Shown piece after piece: positions 48,054 through 60,000 of a stretch of 60,000 bases of DNA. Position numbers and translations under genes: made by a program. Every line of letters begins with the position of its first letter. Position 1 is the first letter of the stretch. Location: positions 21,913,501 through 21,973,500 of the forward strand of contig NC_079878.1 of NCBI RefSeq assembly GCF_029227915.1, in the 5' to 3' direction. Source of the DNA: Hydractinia symbiolongicarpus (lineage: Eukaryota; Cnidaria; Hydrozoa; Anthoathecata; Hydractiniidae). The notes beneath the pieces were generated by a model. That model saw only the letters and a list, made by a program, of their open reading frames with translations, ran no database searches and had not been told where the DNA came from.

Positions 48054-51000
48054 GTAAGATAATCTAACCTTCAAAATAATTTAATTTTTCGTATAAAAAT
48101 GTTCATTTTATTTGGCTTGGCTACTTAGAGACCATATGAGTTGATCAATGTCGAGCCTCAGTATGTTTCATACCTTACTACGACACAAACAAGATATGTA
48201 GAGATGTTTGTGTGTGCTGATGAGGGATTGGTATGTATTTATCAGATTTGTTATATTAATGCATGCAAAAATTCACTTAATCTTGGAGGAAAGATTACAT
48301 AAGTGCAAAATAACACCTTATGCTTTTACCATCTCTGTTACATTTCTTTACATAGTACAAAAGGTATAACAATGATACTAGTTTGGTACTTGAAAGAATT
48401 CTCAATGCATTGTTACAAGTGGACAAGGTAATTTTTACTTCATTTAACACATTTTTTTATAAAAGACTATTTTATAAAACTGGGAATTTGAGCACAAACG
48501 TTCTTAGCTTGCATCCTGTATATTAGAAGAACATGCATGTCTGTATGTATGTTCGTACATTAAGCTTCACCATCGCAATTTTCCTATTATGTGAAAGAAC
48601 ACAAATAAAAAATGTTAAGAAATAACTCACGTTTTTTCTTAAAATATACGTAAAGTAACAACATGTATGCAAATAAAATTACATTTTACTAGCAAATGCA
48701 TCATCATATTTTTGAGTGCGAACACAGTATTTCAATTCGACTCCGCCATACTTATGTGTTCTTGATGTCATGTATCTTTCTGTTTATTGGTAATGCCTTA
48801 ATTTTGGAAAATTTAATGAAACCTACGGAAATTGTCACACTGTCTTAAAATAAATTGATGGTAAACTTAATTGTAAGGATTTTACAACTCTCAATGAAAA
48901 CATAAAATTTAAATATTTTAGTCATTAAAAAAACTTAATATCTTATGACTCGCGAAAAAGTCACTTTTCTTAATTGTAATTTCTCGTTTTAGGGCGATTT
49001 TTAAAAATCTGCAAACAAGGCTGAATTGTTTTTTTTTTAATTTTGAAAACAATAATAATCATGCAAGGAAAAGTGTATTCTTAGCGTTGTGAGATTTCAT
49101 TTAACCACATTAATAATATGTCCTATAATATGCAATAATTGATGATTTTACCAAAAAGCATTGTATACCTTTAGGTTTATCAAGCAATTAATGTTCGTCT
49201 GGTGCTTGTTGCTTTGGAAGTTCAAACAAATGGTCCCACTTTTACGAGATACAAGACTGGGGGAAGTGATCTTAGCTCATTTAAAAATTATGTTAAAAAT
49301 GTTATTAAGAAGACCAGTCAATTTAAAGATATTCGTATTGATAATGCTCAATTGATGAGGTCAGTCTACATTCTTGGAGTTACAAGATTTAGTGACTGTC
49401 ATAGCAAATAATTAGGAACTTTTTTAATCAGCATCAAAATATAAAAAAAAATCATTTTCAATAATATTTACTTGCTTAAAGTAGTATCATTCTCAATTTT
49501 TTACTTCCATCACTTTATTTGAGTAATTGCATTGTTTGTCTATCACATGTGAATGTTTCCATTTCAGTCATTATTACTGGAGTGACTGTGCAGGTATGGC
49601 TTATGTAGGAACACTTTGTGGAAGTGCATCAGCTGCCGTCAATGCAGTAAGTAGCTAATACTGATATTGATACGACAAATGTTGTCGCTTCTCAGTAGAT
49701 TCATCAAGCAGTTTCCAAGCTTCATAATAGTAGTAATACTGCTAATTAGACGACTTTACTTGTAGTGGTCGTTTGGAAGTATTAGTGGTCCTGTTGTAAT
49801 AATTGGTCACGAATTTGGACATAACATGAATTTCCCACATGGTAAGCTTTTTAACAAATCTAAAGGGTTATTTAGCATAGCTGGAAATCTTTCTGACGAA
49901 GTAGCAGCACATGTTTTTTTGTGATTTTAGATGGGGACACATGCAAATGTTTAACACCAAGAGGTTGTTTGATGGGTGGCTCAAAGTAGGCGTATATCCG
50001 TTTAAGATACACAAAGAACGAAATTTAAGCCTAGATCCGTGTGATAACACAAGCCAAGAAAGAATGCTCTTTATCTACATACAGAAATTTAAAAGTATTA
50101 ACCTTATTTGTTTGTTTGTTTAATTTTTAGATCTGGTAGACCTGGTTTTTCTGATTGCAATCTAAACAGGCTTAAAGCAAAAAAATTTGCTTGCATTGAT
50201 GATTACCCCGTTGCGGTGAGTTACTTCTATAGTACGCAACATTTTGTAAATGCACTGATGCAACGATTGACATCAAAAATTACTACCTATTTTCTAGCCT
50301 TTATTATCCAAATGCGGCAATGGTATCAAAGAGCCTGGCGAGGAATGTGACTGTGGCACTCTAGAGGTATTGCATGAATTTTTATGAAAACTAATTCTAA
50401 ATTCTTTCTTATCTGGCACCTTCCAGCTCATTTGTCACAGAACAGGACATAAAACAAAGTATTTAAATAGTGTTTACATAGTGAAAATGTTTTGTTTTAC
50501 TGTAGACATGTGCAGCTAACAATGATAGCTGTTGTGAACCTCATGGATGTAGATTGAAACCACATGTGCAGTGTAGTTATGTTAATAACCCTGAGTGCTG
50601 CTCCATGCAGTGTTTGGTAAGAATTGGTTTTGTACTTAAAACATAAATAATTACGTCCTATATTAACAGAAAGAGCGCTCCTTTATACTCCCAGCAGAAT
50701 CAACATAATCAAAGCTGTGGTATACCATACTTTTTTTATTACACATATATACTTCCTGGAACCTAGGTTTACGCCCTCCTGTTATTGAAACAAAAATACT
50801 AAAGAAGTGCTTTTAACGTTTTGTAGTATAAAAAGCAAGGTACATTATGTAGAGAAGCCAATGGAAATTGTGACGTACCTGAGTACTGCACTGGACTGAA
50901 TGCTATAGTAAGTAACTCTTACTATATTTAACAATATGCATACTCTGGGATGTGATTTTTATGGTTTAATTTTAATGTCTAGTGTCCAACAGATCATGTG

Positions 51001-54000
51001 ATTACAAATGGGATGCAGTGTGGAGACAGTATAAAGGTTACCTGGCTGTTTCTAATAGTTCTAGTCTATAATTCTATTATGTTATACACATAATTAAATT
51101 AACTTTGCTTTCATTGGCCTAATAAGTTTCGTTATAAACCCCACATTAGCTCAGCAGAGGAGATGTAATACGGTGAATAAAAGTGCCTTTACATTCTTTT
51201 TATTAATATTTGAATTTTTTACAACGAAATGAATTATTTTTTTATGAAGATGCTTATTGGAACACTACATCGATCACGTGAGCATATAACTACATTAAAT
51301 CCAAAAGTAATTGGTCGCTATTTTAAATTTGTGCCGAAACATTGGAATAAGAATGGGTATGCTTGTATGAAGATTGAGATGGATGGTTGTGAATCAAGCC
51401 AAGGTGAGGATATTGTTAATTTTGTTTGCGCTTTAAGTTATTTATGAATATTTGAAGACCAAAAACGTCTTAACACAAGTAACCTGTTGTCGTATCTCAT
51501 TTGCCTAACTCTTACCAAAACAACTTCGCTGATGGCATCATTTGCGTCTTGTTGATGTTAAATTAAGGTTAAAATCACAAGAATGATAAATTTATTTTTA
51601 TTGTTTATTTGTTCTATTAACATGTTATAGTTCAAAAACGTTTTGTTTTGTTTGCAGCCGCTGCTTCATCGCCAACCCCTATTATAACTGAGCATTTGCA
51701 CTATCACAGAGAAATGTGTGTTACACCCAACATTACTAGTTGCTCCGGAGATATCCCTGATGGTACTAAAATAATGTATCGTACAATGCCAAATTATGAT
51801 TGCAATTACGAACATATGCAATTTATATATAAAACAGATGGTACTCTGATTCATAAATGCAGTGGAAAGAAAGTTTGTGCAAGTAACGATGGAAAGTATT
51901 GGATTGTTTCAAGTGCATGTGATGCAGAAGCATCAAAATATACTAGAACAGCGGTACGGTTTGTCATTTTCGGTGAACCAAAATTGCAGCATAAATACTA
52001 GTTCAGTTAGGCATGCGAATCTGTCAAATAAATAATCCACGCTATGCATATTTTTGAGTATTTTTAGACACGTAATTTCTTATTTTCCTGAACATTCCTT
52101 CCTTGCGATCTTTAACCTAAATGTTTCAATTTTAACTTTCTTATTTCTTATTCTTCGTATCTTTCTTATCTTTTTTACGAAAGGTTGGTTTATAAGATAG
52201 CCCTATTGTATTATTACAACTTCACTAATTCTAGCACTTCCCTAGTATTATTTCAGGTAATAGTGCAAAAGGAACATCCACATTTCTCTTAGATTCAAAT
52301 GTTTTTTTATCTTAAACATCTGAAAATGTTTCTCTTAGGACAATTCGTTAAAACAGATAACATCAGGAAAATGTGCTGGCGCTAGAAATGGCTGGCCAAA
52401 TTCTGGTGATCTCCTTATGTTAACAAGCACATGTGACGCGTCTTATCATAGATCGAAATTGTTCTTTCTCCATACAGGTTAGATCTTCCTTAAAATGTCA
52501 CCTTCAGTGTATCTTGGGTCAGCATAAGAAAGTAAACGAGATTTAAACAGTGATAAAAAGTAATAAAGCTTTTTTTTCTCAATATTTTAATCGTGTAAAA
52601 ACAGCACATTGATTTGAATCAACCTGTGCGAGTACGAACGTTATATATAATAGAATTATTGTCAAAGATATTGAAACAATGTTTATATCACGTGTTTTAA
52701 GGGCACTGGTAAAAATTAGTGCCTTTAGAATTTTCTAGGACACGCAATCCGCGAAAATACGTCACATATATTTGAATCCAAGTTCCCTTACAAATTTGTT
52801 GTGTTATTTTTGCAATTTTAGACTGTATACTTCCTCTTGGTTTTGCTAATGGTAAACTTCCCGATTCTGCTTTTTCTGCTGGAAATTACAGAGAAGAAAA
52901 GTACAATATTAAAAACATTCGTATAAACAAAAATGGTTGGTGTGCGAAGAGCAAGACAGATGGTAGTTGGTTTAAAATTGATTTTGGAAAGGTAAGATTA
53001 TAAACTAATATATATTCTTAGATTTAATACTTAAATAACGTTTTGGAACTATGTTTAAACCATTTACAAGAAATTTATGATTCTCATCTAAAAGTGTGGG
53101 AACCTTCTTTAGCTTTTAAAGAGATATATCCAGGCAAAATTGGGCACAAACCGCCTCGCAGTTGACCACCATAACACCGGAAGTAGGTAGTGAAAAGACC
53201 TTCACGGCGGTACTGCACATGAACCATTTACGTCTTGTCTTCAACCATCAAGTCTTGAGAAGCTTATTACTTGTTGACCGAAAAAGGGTTTTTTTCAAAA
53301 ATGGATCCTATTTAAGGGTAAAGAAATGACAAATTATTACTGGTTACCACTAAAGTTTGATGAAAAAAAAATATGTTTGTCGTGCTTGAGTGGACATAAT
53401 TGCTTTATTTTTCAAGACAATGATATAAGAAACCTCTAAGTATAAAACGACCGTCACTAGCGGTTCTTTCTATTTCCGAAACCAGTATATTAATGAAACA
53501 TAGTTGCTTTAAAAGTTAGTTATTTCAATTGTTTTGTATTAACGTTATAAAAATTAAAATCACCAGTTGAAAAACGATTTGGAATGCCTGGGAAACCATC
53601 CATAAAATATATATCGAGACAAAACAGCAAATCTCGACGTTTTTGTAATTATTTAGGTTATTTATATACTAGGGAAAGACAATTTGAAGTTATTAAATTC
53701 CATTTGTCAATGTTTGCAGCGAATTTGGGACTTAATATCTTAAGCCATGTGGTTATATCCCAACTCGCTTTTTGCCAATCGCCGCAAAAGTACTTCTCTT
53801 GACATTTTCGTGAAGGATAGTAACCAACAAATTTTGTCCTGGACTATAGTTTTAATTATATATCTTAGCGTGTGGAAGTCTCCCAAGTTAGAATGAAGGG
53901 AACCTATTGGAATTGGATAACAGGCTATCAACTTATGTATTCGGATGATGACGTACAATGGCATGGGTACAAAGAAAGTAGCGCAACACATTGGAAAGTA

Positions 54001-57000
54001 TGTCGACATAACTCAAAGTGTTAAAATTTCTTCACTTCAGGCAGAACATGTTTTCCACAAAGTTTGTTGACTTTTTTTAAGGATATGAACAGTTACTGTT
54101 TTAATGGAGAATGCACTAAAACATATGATCACCAATGTCGCAGTTTGTGGAATGCTGGTATGAATAATTTCCCCTTTTCTTAAAATTTTTTAAATGGTTT
54201 TTTTATCAAATATGTCTATATATTTACAAAATATGTCTATATTTCTAATGAGACATAGGCAGGGAAATCCTGCATTCGTTATGCTTCTTCAAATACGTGA
54301 AGCGCGAGCGACAGGTTCTACCCATCCTTGTGACAGTCCAATTTCGGGATGTTGTGCGCTAATTGGTTCGTTTGAATGTCATAATGTAGAAACAACATAA
54401 AGTGCGGGTAGCATTTATTAAAATAGCTACACGAAAATCCATAAATCGAAATATTTTCGTGTGGCACACTTCCTTCTAGGTGGGACAAAGGTGAAAAGCG
54501 AAATCCACAGTAATGATTCACCCAGTCACTTAACGTCCGTTTTCCATGGGTTGGACGGGGTATATTAATGACCCTCTTCCAATCTGATCTAGACTGTGTT
54601 AGATCTAAACTCAACTTCCTCTGTATATATGTATATTGCAATATCGGAAATATTTTGTTCTTACTGACAGTATTAAACTGGGCGTGGACTATCTTGTTCT
54701 ATTTTTATTTTAAAATAAGAACGTGTCGTAACTTTAAACGTTTTAGTTTTGCGATAAATGGGTCATTAATTATGGTAAAATAATTTCAACTAACAAGTAC
54801 TGAGGGAAAAATCCTAGAAGTTCAAAATATTGCCTTGATCACCTATTTTTTCAGCGCTTTTTGTTCTAAAATGTCATTGTTCGAAACTGTTGCAATTTTA
54901 TCTCATTGAACATTTCATAGACGCAAAGAAAGCTACCGATGTCTGTTGGTCAGAATTGAACAGCGCAAATCTGAGTGGCTATGGAACATGTGATCCAACA
55001 AAAAACATCTCTTGTACTACAAGGTAAATTCAAAAATATTCTTAAAAAGTTATATTCTATCTTAATTTTGTTATTATTCTGTTTGGTGTTATAGCAATGT
55101 CAAGTGTGGACAGCTCCAGTGCGAAGCTAGTGAAACAAAACCATATTATGTCGACTATGGTACACAATACAAAAAATTCACAATTAAGGGTGCCAAATGC
55201 AGGTGTGTACATATCCCTAAGACCTTTTAATGTATTAATGAACCCAACATACTAATTACATAACAACCGAAATATCTGACTCATCTCTGATTATTTTGTG
55301 CTGAATATCTGCCATCTTTGTTAAGACTAAAGAATTAAATATTTATATTGACTAAAAAGAAAAGCTTGTTATAATATTCAATTTTCAGCGGAGCTCAAAT
55401 AACTACAAGTGAGCAGGTTGGGCTTGGTATGGTGACTGATGGTACTAAATGTGGTGATGGAAAGGTATAATATTTGTCCCATATATAACATCCGTCTATG
55501 TGTCAGTGCATTGAGAGCGATATACTTGGAATTTTGATGGTTCTGGCAAATGATATCTTTAGATTTGCGTTAAACAACAGTGTAAGACACCTGTTGAGCA
55601 TGGTTTTACAACATGTCCATCTACCAATGGTGTTGTTTGCAATGGTAAAGGAGTAAGGCGTTTGTTTTTTTATGTAACAGTCTCTATTACGTATGACGCA
55701 TAAACAAAAACATATGACGTGTATATTAATTTGGTGGATTTTTTAGACTTGCCAGGCTAATGGAAAATGTCAATGTGAGGGTGGATATAATCCTGACAAT
55801 GGTTGCACAAAAAGTAAATAATTGATTTAGATTCTATCGATATAAATTGAAACTGCAAAGCAAAACAAAAGTTAATACAATTCCTATCTACATTTGTTTT
55901 TATAGAGTTTGTTCCTGTTGATGGGGTTTGGGGAGAATGGTCCCAATGGACGGTGTGTAGCAAAGGTTGCAGTACTGGTACGCGAAGAAAACACCGCTTC
56001 TGTAATCAACCCATTCCTAAACACGGCGGAGAAGATTGTCCGGGAGCAAGATTACAGGAAGAGAATTGCAACACAGAGACATGCCCAAGTATGTCAATAG
56101 TTATTTTTTTGTAAAACCTTTCCTTACCATGTATGCTTCTTACACTTGTCTAAGTTCATTTGCGAATGTTAGAGTTACTTAGATTATCAACAACCTTAAA
56201 CTGCAGTTATTTGTGCAGATTCTGAATTTTTCGGACTAGTGCAGTTCCCTGTTTAGATTGTTCTATAATGAGGAGATCGTGGAAAGTCATTTTTGAGATT
56301 TCTTACCAAGCCTACACATTTGCTTAAGCAAAACTTTTGCTGCCTAAGGGCTGCAGATAAAGTGACGAGATATGCTGTTTATAAAATATCGGGAAAAGGT
56401 CGGATTGTAGGTGAAATAAAGTATAATGTGGAAAAAATTCATTTTGTATGCAAAAACAATAAATTTTGTTCTTCTTCAATACTTATAATGTGCAATGTTA
56501 CCATTGAAAATAGAGTTATCTGAAAAATTTTTGTTTGATAATGTTATTTCCTTGTTATTATTAACATAATAGTTGAGAATAATACCTTATTTTAAATAAA
56601 TATGAATGAAGTGGGAAAAACATTAATTTCAACGATTATATTAAGCCATCCTTGATTACTACGCGTATAAAGCCAGATATCCTTTAATATAGTTGGACGT
56701 TCGTGCAAAGCAATTAAAATGATCCTTGAAAAAGATGGGCGAAAGGTTTATGACGGTATATATACAATAAAACCAAGTAGTGACGTAACGTTAAGTGTCT
56801 ACTGTGACATGACCAGGGATGGAGGTGGTTGGACTTTGGTTGTTTCGTCTCATTCAAACTCGTGGACAGCTGAAAATGTGAGGCTAAGAAATAAAGATTC
56901 ACCTAAACTTAAGGAAGATTATTCAATCCTAAAGTATGCTGATTTGATAAAAAGAAGTTACTTGATAAACGATACAAAGTTTCAATACAGACTTGAAGCT

Positions 57001-60000
57001 GAAACACTTGGTAATATAAAAAATTTATTGTATTCCAATTTTTAATGTCATTCAAATGAATCTTACACTACACTTTGTTACTGGGATTGTTATAGCAAAC
57101 GCCTTAAAGCTAATGTTGACTCTGTTCAACGTAGAGCGACATCAATGTCTTTTACGCCTGCGTAAAATTCTGATATTTTTACAAGTTATAAAATAATAAT
57201 ATGAATTTCCTTTCCTATTCTTTAACAGCCTGCAAAGGAATAAACAGTATGTTTTGTATTACTTTTAGGGTACTGGGGAGGTGTATTCGAGGCAACAAGT
57301 CGTTACAAGGTACATTCCTCAAATAAAAATCAAAACGACGTGAAGATAATTAAGAAATTTAATAATTGGGAGTTCAATTCGAATGGAATTGAGCAACGAT
57401 TGCCATATTTGCAAGGACATAGATTAACGACATCAGGATCAACCAGAAATCATTGGGGAACAATAACAGGTATGCCTGTTAGCTATAGAAAATTTTATAC
57501 TTTTCTAAAGATTGGATATATATTATATTATTTACAAATAATTCTTCAGTCTGATTATAATAGTTCCCTCTGCTGTTACCAAATCTAGCATATTAAAAAG
57601 CTGTATTTTTATTTAGATAACAAAGCAGGTTATCATCCATCAGCATGGATAAAAGGTCATCTTAAAATGCAAAAGCCTGAGAGTGTTTGGTGAGTTGGTA
57701 ACAAAGTAGCAACCCTTTGTATATATACAATTTTATTGTTGAGTTCTATCACGGAGATGGCGTAGTGGTAGAGCATTCGGCTTGCAATCATAAGATTTTA
57801 GGTTCGAGTCCCCACTCCGGCGCACTTTAAATATAGTGTTGTCAACCTATTTAGTGTCATCTACTGACCGCTAACAGGCTTGTGTGGCAGTCAAGCAAGT
57901 TAAAGCAATGCTATACGTATCTCTAGCGGTAATGTAAAAAAGTTACAGTTGGAGGGGAGGAAGAACCAGCCGTTAGGGTGGAATCCCTAACACATTAAAA
58001 TTTTTCGTTACTTAATTACTTATGTACATTGATTAAATGAGTATAAAGCTTCCGTTTTTCTGTTAAAGTACCACAGTAATGCCCACGAGGCTCTGTATAT
58101 ACAGAGTGTTTTGTTTGTTTGTAGTAAAAAGGTTTTTAACCTCTTACTTCAATTTCTAGGTACTGGATTCGTGAAGGCGATTACCACTATCCAAAATCAT
58201 GTTTGGAAATTATGTTCAGAGGATTCAGTGAGAGGAAGTTTTCAAGTGGTGTGTATAAAATTGAACCAAGAGCGGGTAAAATTGTTGAAACGATGTGTGA
58301 TTTTGATCGCTATGCTGGTGGCTGGACGTTGTTAACTAAATCCTCATCAAGACACAGTTGGACGAAGGAGAAAGTATTGGAATTCAATTCGAATAATGCA
58401 GACAAAAAAGAATACTCAATTTTAGGACTAGTCGACAATATCAAACATTTTGATGATGGAGAGGTACAATTGCGTTTTTTTCAAGAATGGTTTAGTTTAC
58501 TTTGGAATGTTTTATTCTAGTTACCATATTGACTGACCCCATTACTTTTAGAACCGATTTTTCGGTCTGTGACTCCTTTTCCTTTTATTCCGCAATAATA
58601 TAGATCGCCTTCTTTATTTCAGTCGAGCTTTGAGTACATGATAGAAGCTAATGGGGCAAATAGCAATGGTGGAATATTCTCAAGTAGCGTGGATTACAGT
58701 TTATTGACATGCCCGCCGTCTTCAGTCAAACCTAAGTTGATCAGAAAATTTGGAACATGGGATGAACAAAAGGAGAATATTGCCAAGTATCCATTGTTCT
58801 TAACCTCGAAAAACAGTGTCTTTCTAACAGATTGCACTTCTGTACGTTGCATAGATCTATTGTATTGCTTTCGTATACACTACGTTTCCATGCGATTGTT
58901 GTGTGGTATTGCTGTTAAGGAACTGAATGTGGCGGTTTTTTGTTGATTTTGCGATTTTAGTTCTTTTTAGCAGACATGTTTCTTCTTGTATCAAACAATT
59001 ATTAGGAAAGATCTTTATTCGAAGATGTCTTTTACCAACTAAGAATTGATTCCTTATAAAATACAATGCATGAGCATATCTTACTTTCTTTCCTCAAACA
59101 TCAGCAAATTTTCTTCATTTGTACTAGGTAAGATGCCATATTTATCAACATTTAAAAACATTAAATTTTTTTAGTTTTTTTTTTTTTTAACTTATTTCTT
59201 TTCCATCTTTTCTTTTTACATTTAGCTATCGGCGATGTTCAATTCTTGCTAAAATTAAACATGCATATTTTATCAAAATTCAGTCGGCGCAAAATTTAGT
59301 TTTTTTCCGATAGTAATTATTATAATGCGCCATTTTGTCTTTTGTCTTTTTTGCTTCTGTTTTTTTTTTTTTTTTTTTTTGAAAAACCAATCTTCAATTT
59401 GCACACATTATAAAATGTTTTAGGATGGTACAGATACAAGTGGTGCTATTTTGACTGACTCTACAAATACAGGAAGTTACATGAGTAACTTGGCCGACCC
59501 ATCAAGCATTAAAATTTGGATCAGAGAAGGTGGAAGGTACGAATTTTTTCTTTTACTTTCCACTCAAAAAATGATTTATAAAGAAGAAATCGTATTAGCT
59601 TCATGGTCGACTTTTATTCTTCTTTTAACCTAACATTTACTTATGAGTTTTACACTTATTTTTTACACAGCCGCAAGTCTTGCAATGATTTGAAAATTCA
59701 TGGTTATCATAAGGGTAAAACGGATTATAAGGACGGTTTCTACATGCTAAAGGGGTCACAACCGGTGTACTGCGACATGACAACTGACAAGAATGAAGGA
59801 TGGACATTACTGGTCACTGCATCATCGAATGGTTGGTCATTTGAACAGGTAACACCCTAACATTGTTAAAACCTTTAGTTTGTTGTAAAGAACTATTGAC
59901 GTGACATTTTGCTACAGCAAAACAAATTAACAATTTTAATGACCTTACTAATCTTAAGGCAGAGTTATCAAGGACATATTAGAAACAAAAATCGAGTGAA
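40169..60000 (+). CDS. Gene B: second tandem copy of the ADAM-type metalloprotease, 3' end outside the window
   Basis: Coding exons: 40169-40232, 40416-40492, 46657-46733, 46819-46885, 47198-47286, 47548-47593, 47678-47762, 47965-48053, 48129-48230, 48356-48427, 49175-49359, 49568-49646, 49766-49841, 49931-49985, 50131-50215, 50298-50366, 50506-50616, 50827-50907, 50983-51036, 51250-51403, 51658-51953, 52339-52477, 52822-52991, 53869-53997, 54082-54157, 54921-55023, 55095-55202, 55389-55464, 55563-55652, 55747-55813, 55906-56088, 56693-57010, 57269-57469, 57617-57689, 58160-58463, 58623-58841, 59424-59536, 59671-59848. All 38 equal the gene A exon lengths, with no stop or frameshift, giving 1520 codons. 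Intron 38 runs off the edge, so the rest of fibrinogen-related domain 3, TSP1, X2 and PA14 are expected outside. The gene appears intact and is probably functional. Confidence 0.9.
40493..46656 (+). other. Intron 2 of gene B, 6.2 kb: no gene seen
   Basis: This is the partner of intron 2 of gene A with extra DNA at roughly 41510-43080. I found no terminal repeats or recognisable coding sequence in the extra DNA. An 18-bp inverted repeat with one mismatch lies at 43717-43761. Confidence 0.55.
43717..43761. repeat. 18-bp inverted repeat with one mismatch
   Basis: GATGTAATAAACCATAAG (43717-43734) and its near inverse (43744-43761) are separated by about 9 nt. They could form a hairpin in the intron 2 transcript of gene B. 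Function unknown. Confidence 0.6.
48129..50215 (+). CDS. Gene B exons 9-15: reprolysin (M12B) protease domain
   Basis: The zinc motif HEFGHNMNFPHD and the Met-turn CLMGGS are identical to gene A, so the unusual Asn in the motif is shared. Small changes elsewhere include GTLCGSASAAVNA for GALCGSASAGVDA and a few in the segment after the Met-turn. Intron 11 is only 208 bp here, against 2353 bp in gene A. Confidence 0.9.
50298..51036 (+). CDS. Gene B exons 16-19: disintegrin-like domain and start of the Cys-rich domain
   Basis: The cysteine pattern and CREANGNCDVPEYC loop are kept. One change, GTLE for GTPE, follows ECDC. Exon 18 differs from gene A by a single base, while exon 19 (CPTDHVITNGMQCGDSIK) shows about five changed residues of 18. 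Divergence is therefore uneven within a few hundred bases. Confidence 0.9.
51250..53997 (+). CDS. Gene B exons 20-24: permuted discoidin insert with X1 module
   Basis: The order is the same as in gene A. The C-terminal discoidin third comes first (IGRYFKFVPKHW, KIEMDGCE), then the X1 module with HKCSGKKVC (51658-52477), then the N-terminal two thirds (DCILPLGFANGKLPDS, SWFKIDFGK, TYWNWITGYQLMYS). All five exon lengths and phases match gene A. Changes are scattered substitutions such as SREHIT for SNEHKT and a His to Gln in GYHLMYS. The donor after exon 22 is GTTAGA, which is weaker than its partner GTAAGA. Confidence 0.82.
54082..55652 (+). CDS. Gene B exons 25-29: ADAM cysteine-rich domain
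   Basis: The domain resumes with NSYCFNGECTKTYDHQC, where gene A has YCYNGECAK, and keeps SLWNADAKKA, VKCGQLQC and the closing VDGTKC and CVKQQC motifs. All cysteines appear to be retained. Intron 27 is 186 bp, against 822 bp in gene A, where extra sequence is present. Confidence 0.88.
55747..56088 (+). CDS. Gene B exons 30-31: EGF-like knot and first TSP1 domain
   Basis: Exon 30 gives TCQANGKCQCEGGYNPDNGC. Exon 31 has VWGEWSQWTVC, CSTGTRRKHRFC, HGGEDC and CNTETCP. The WxxW motif and six-cysteine pattern of TSP1 are kept. This domain carries more substitutions than the fibrinogen-like domains that follow. Confidence 0.9.
56693..59848 (+). CDS. Gene B exons 32-38: fibrinogen-related domains 1, 2 and the start of 3
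   Basis: Domain 1 (exons 32-34) keeps VYCDMTRDGGGWTLVV and HWGTIT. Its end (YWIREG) and the start of domain 2 (KSCLEIMFRGFSERKFSSG) again lie in one exon (58160-58463). Domain 2 ends with IKIWIREGG in exon 37. Domain 3 starts in exon 38 with KSCNDLKIHGYHKGKTDYKD, which differs from gene A by only about six bases in 178. Exons for the rest of domain 3 lie beyond the window. Intron 34 holds a SINE absent from gene A. Confidence 0.87.
57752..57990 (+). mobile_element. tRNA-derived SINE in intron 34 of gene B
   Basis: The head has a perfect Pol III A box (TGGCGTAGTGG, 57758-57768) and B box (GGTTCGAGTCC, 57801-57811) with flanking CGGAG and CTCCG that could pair. The anticodon arm does not form a good stem, and about 170 nt of unrelated body follows, so this is a SINE rather than a tRNA gene. 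A diverged relative lies at 37634-37860 on the other strand. The partner intron in gene A is 286 bp shorter and lacks it. No clear target-site duplication was found. Confidence 0.8.

Larger units (their letters stand above)
36718..60000 (+). repeat. Segmental duplication, unit 2 (carries gene B, truncated by the window)
   Basis: This is the second tandem unit, in the same orientation as unit 1. Insertions specific to it include about 1.6 kb in intron 2 (roughly 41510-43080) and the SINE in intron 34. The right end of the unit is not in the window. Confidence 0.8.

Noticed and set aside
57752-57822. Functional tRNA gene
   Set aside because: The A and B boxes are perfect, but the anticodon arm does not pair well, a 170-nt body follows and a diverged relative with the same body lies at 37634-37860. 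A SINE explains it better.
1-60000. CRISPR arrays, rRNA genes or bacterial operons
   Set aside because: No regular spaced repeats, rRNA motifs or compact gene layout were seen. The window is intron-rich animal DNA.

Overview
The window looks like nuclear DNA of an early-branching animal. It is AT-rich, has many short GT-AG introns, and encodes an ADAM-type metalloprotease fused to thrombospondin, fibrinogen-like and discoidin modules. The domain set, the density of small inverted-repeat transposons and a splice acceptor directly before the start codon fit a cnidarian, probably a hydrozoan. The species cannot be fixed from the sequence alone.

The window is essentially two tandem copies of one large plus-strand gene, set in a segmental duplication with a unit of about 36.6 kb. 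Gene A (ATG 7186, stop 31262-31264) is complete: 45 coding exons that join in frame to a protein of 2032 residues. Gene B (ATG 40169) has the same structure and runs off the right edge. Its first 38 exons, up to 59848, are present, and every one has exactly the same length as its partner in gene A.

The predicted protein is secreted. In order it has a signal peptide, an ADAM/reprolysin propeptide with furin-like sites, an M12B zinc protease domain (HEFGHNMNFPHD), a disintegrin-like domain, an ADAM cysteine-rich domain with a large insert, an EGF-like knot, TSP1, three fibrinogen-related domains, a second TSP1, an unrecognised Cys-rich module with a HKCSGK motif, and a C-terminal PA14 domain. 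No transmembrane segment is seen.

The most unusual feature is the insert of 296 residues (exons 20-24) in the ADAM cysteine-rich domain. It carries a coagulation factor 5/8 type C (discoidin) domain in circularly permuted order: the C-terminal third first, then a first copy of the HKCSGK module, then the N-terminal two thirds. Intron phases suggest how it arose, and both gene copies keep it.

Regions: 1-7185 is upstream DNA of gene A with repeats and a TIR element. 7186-31264 is gene A, whose intron 11 holds an array of foldback elements. 31265-40168 is intergenic and holds a TIR element, a broken reverse-transcriptase fragment, a tRNA-type SINE and the upstream DNA of gene B. 40169-60000 is gene B, with a second SINE in intron 34. 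No other convincing protein gene was found.
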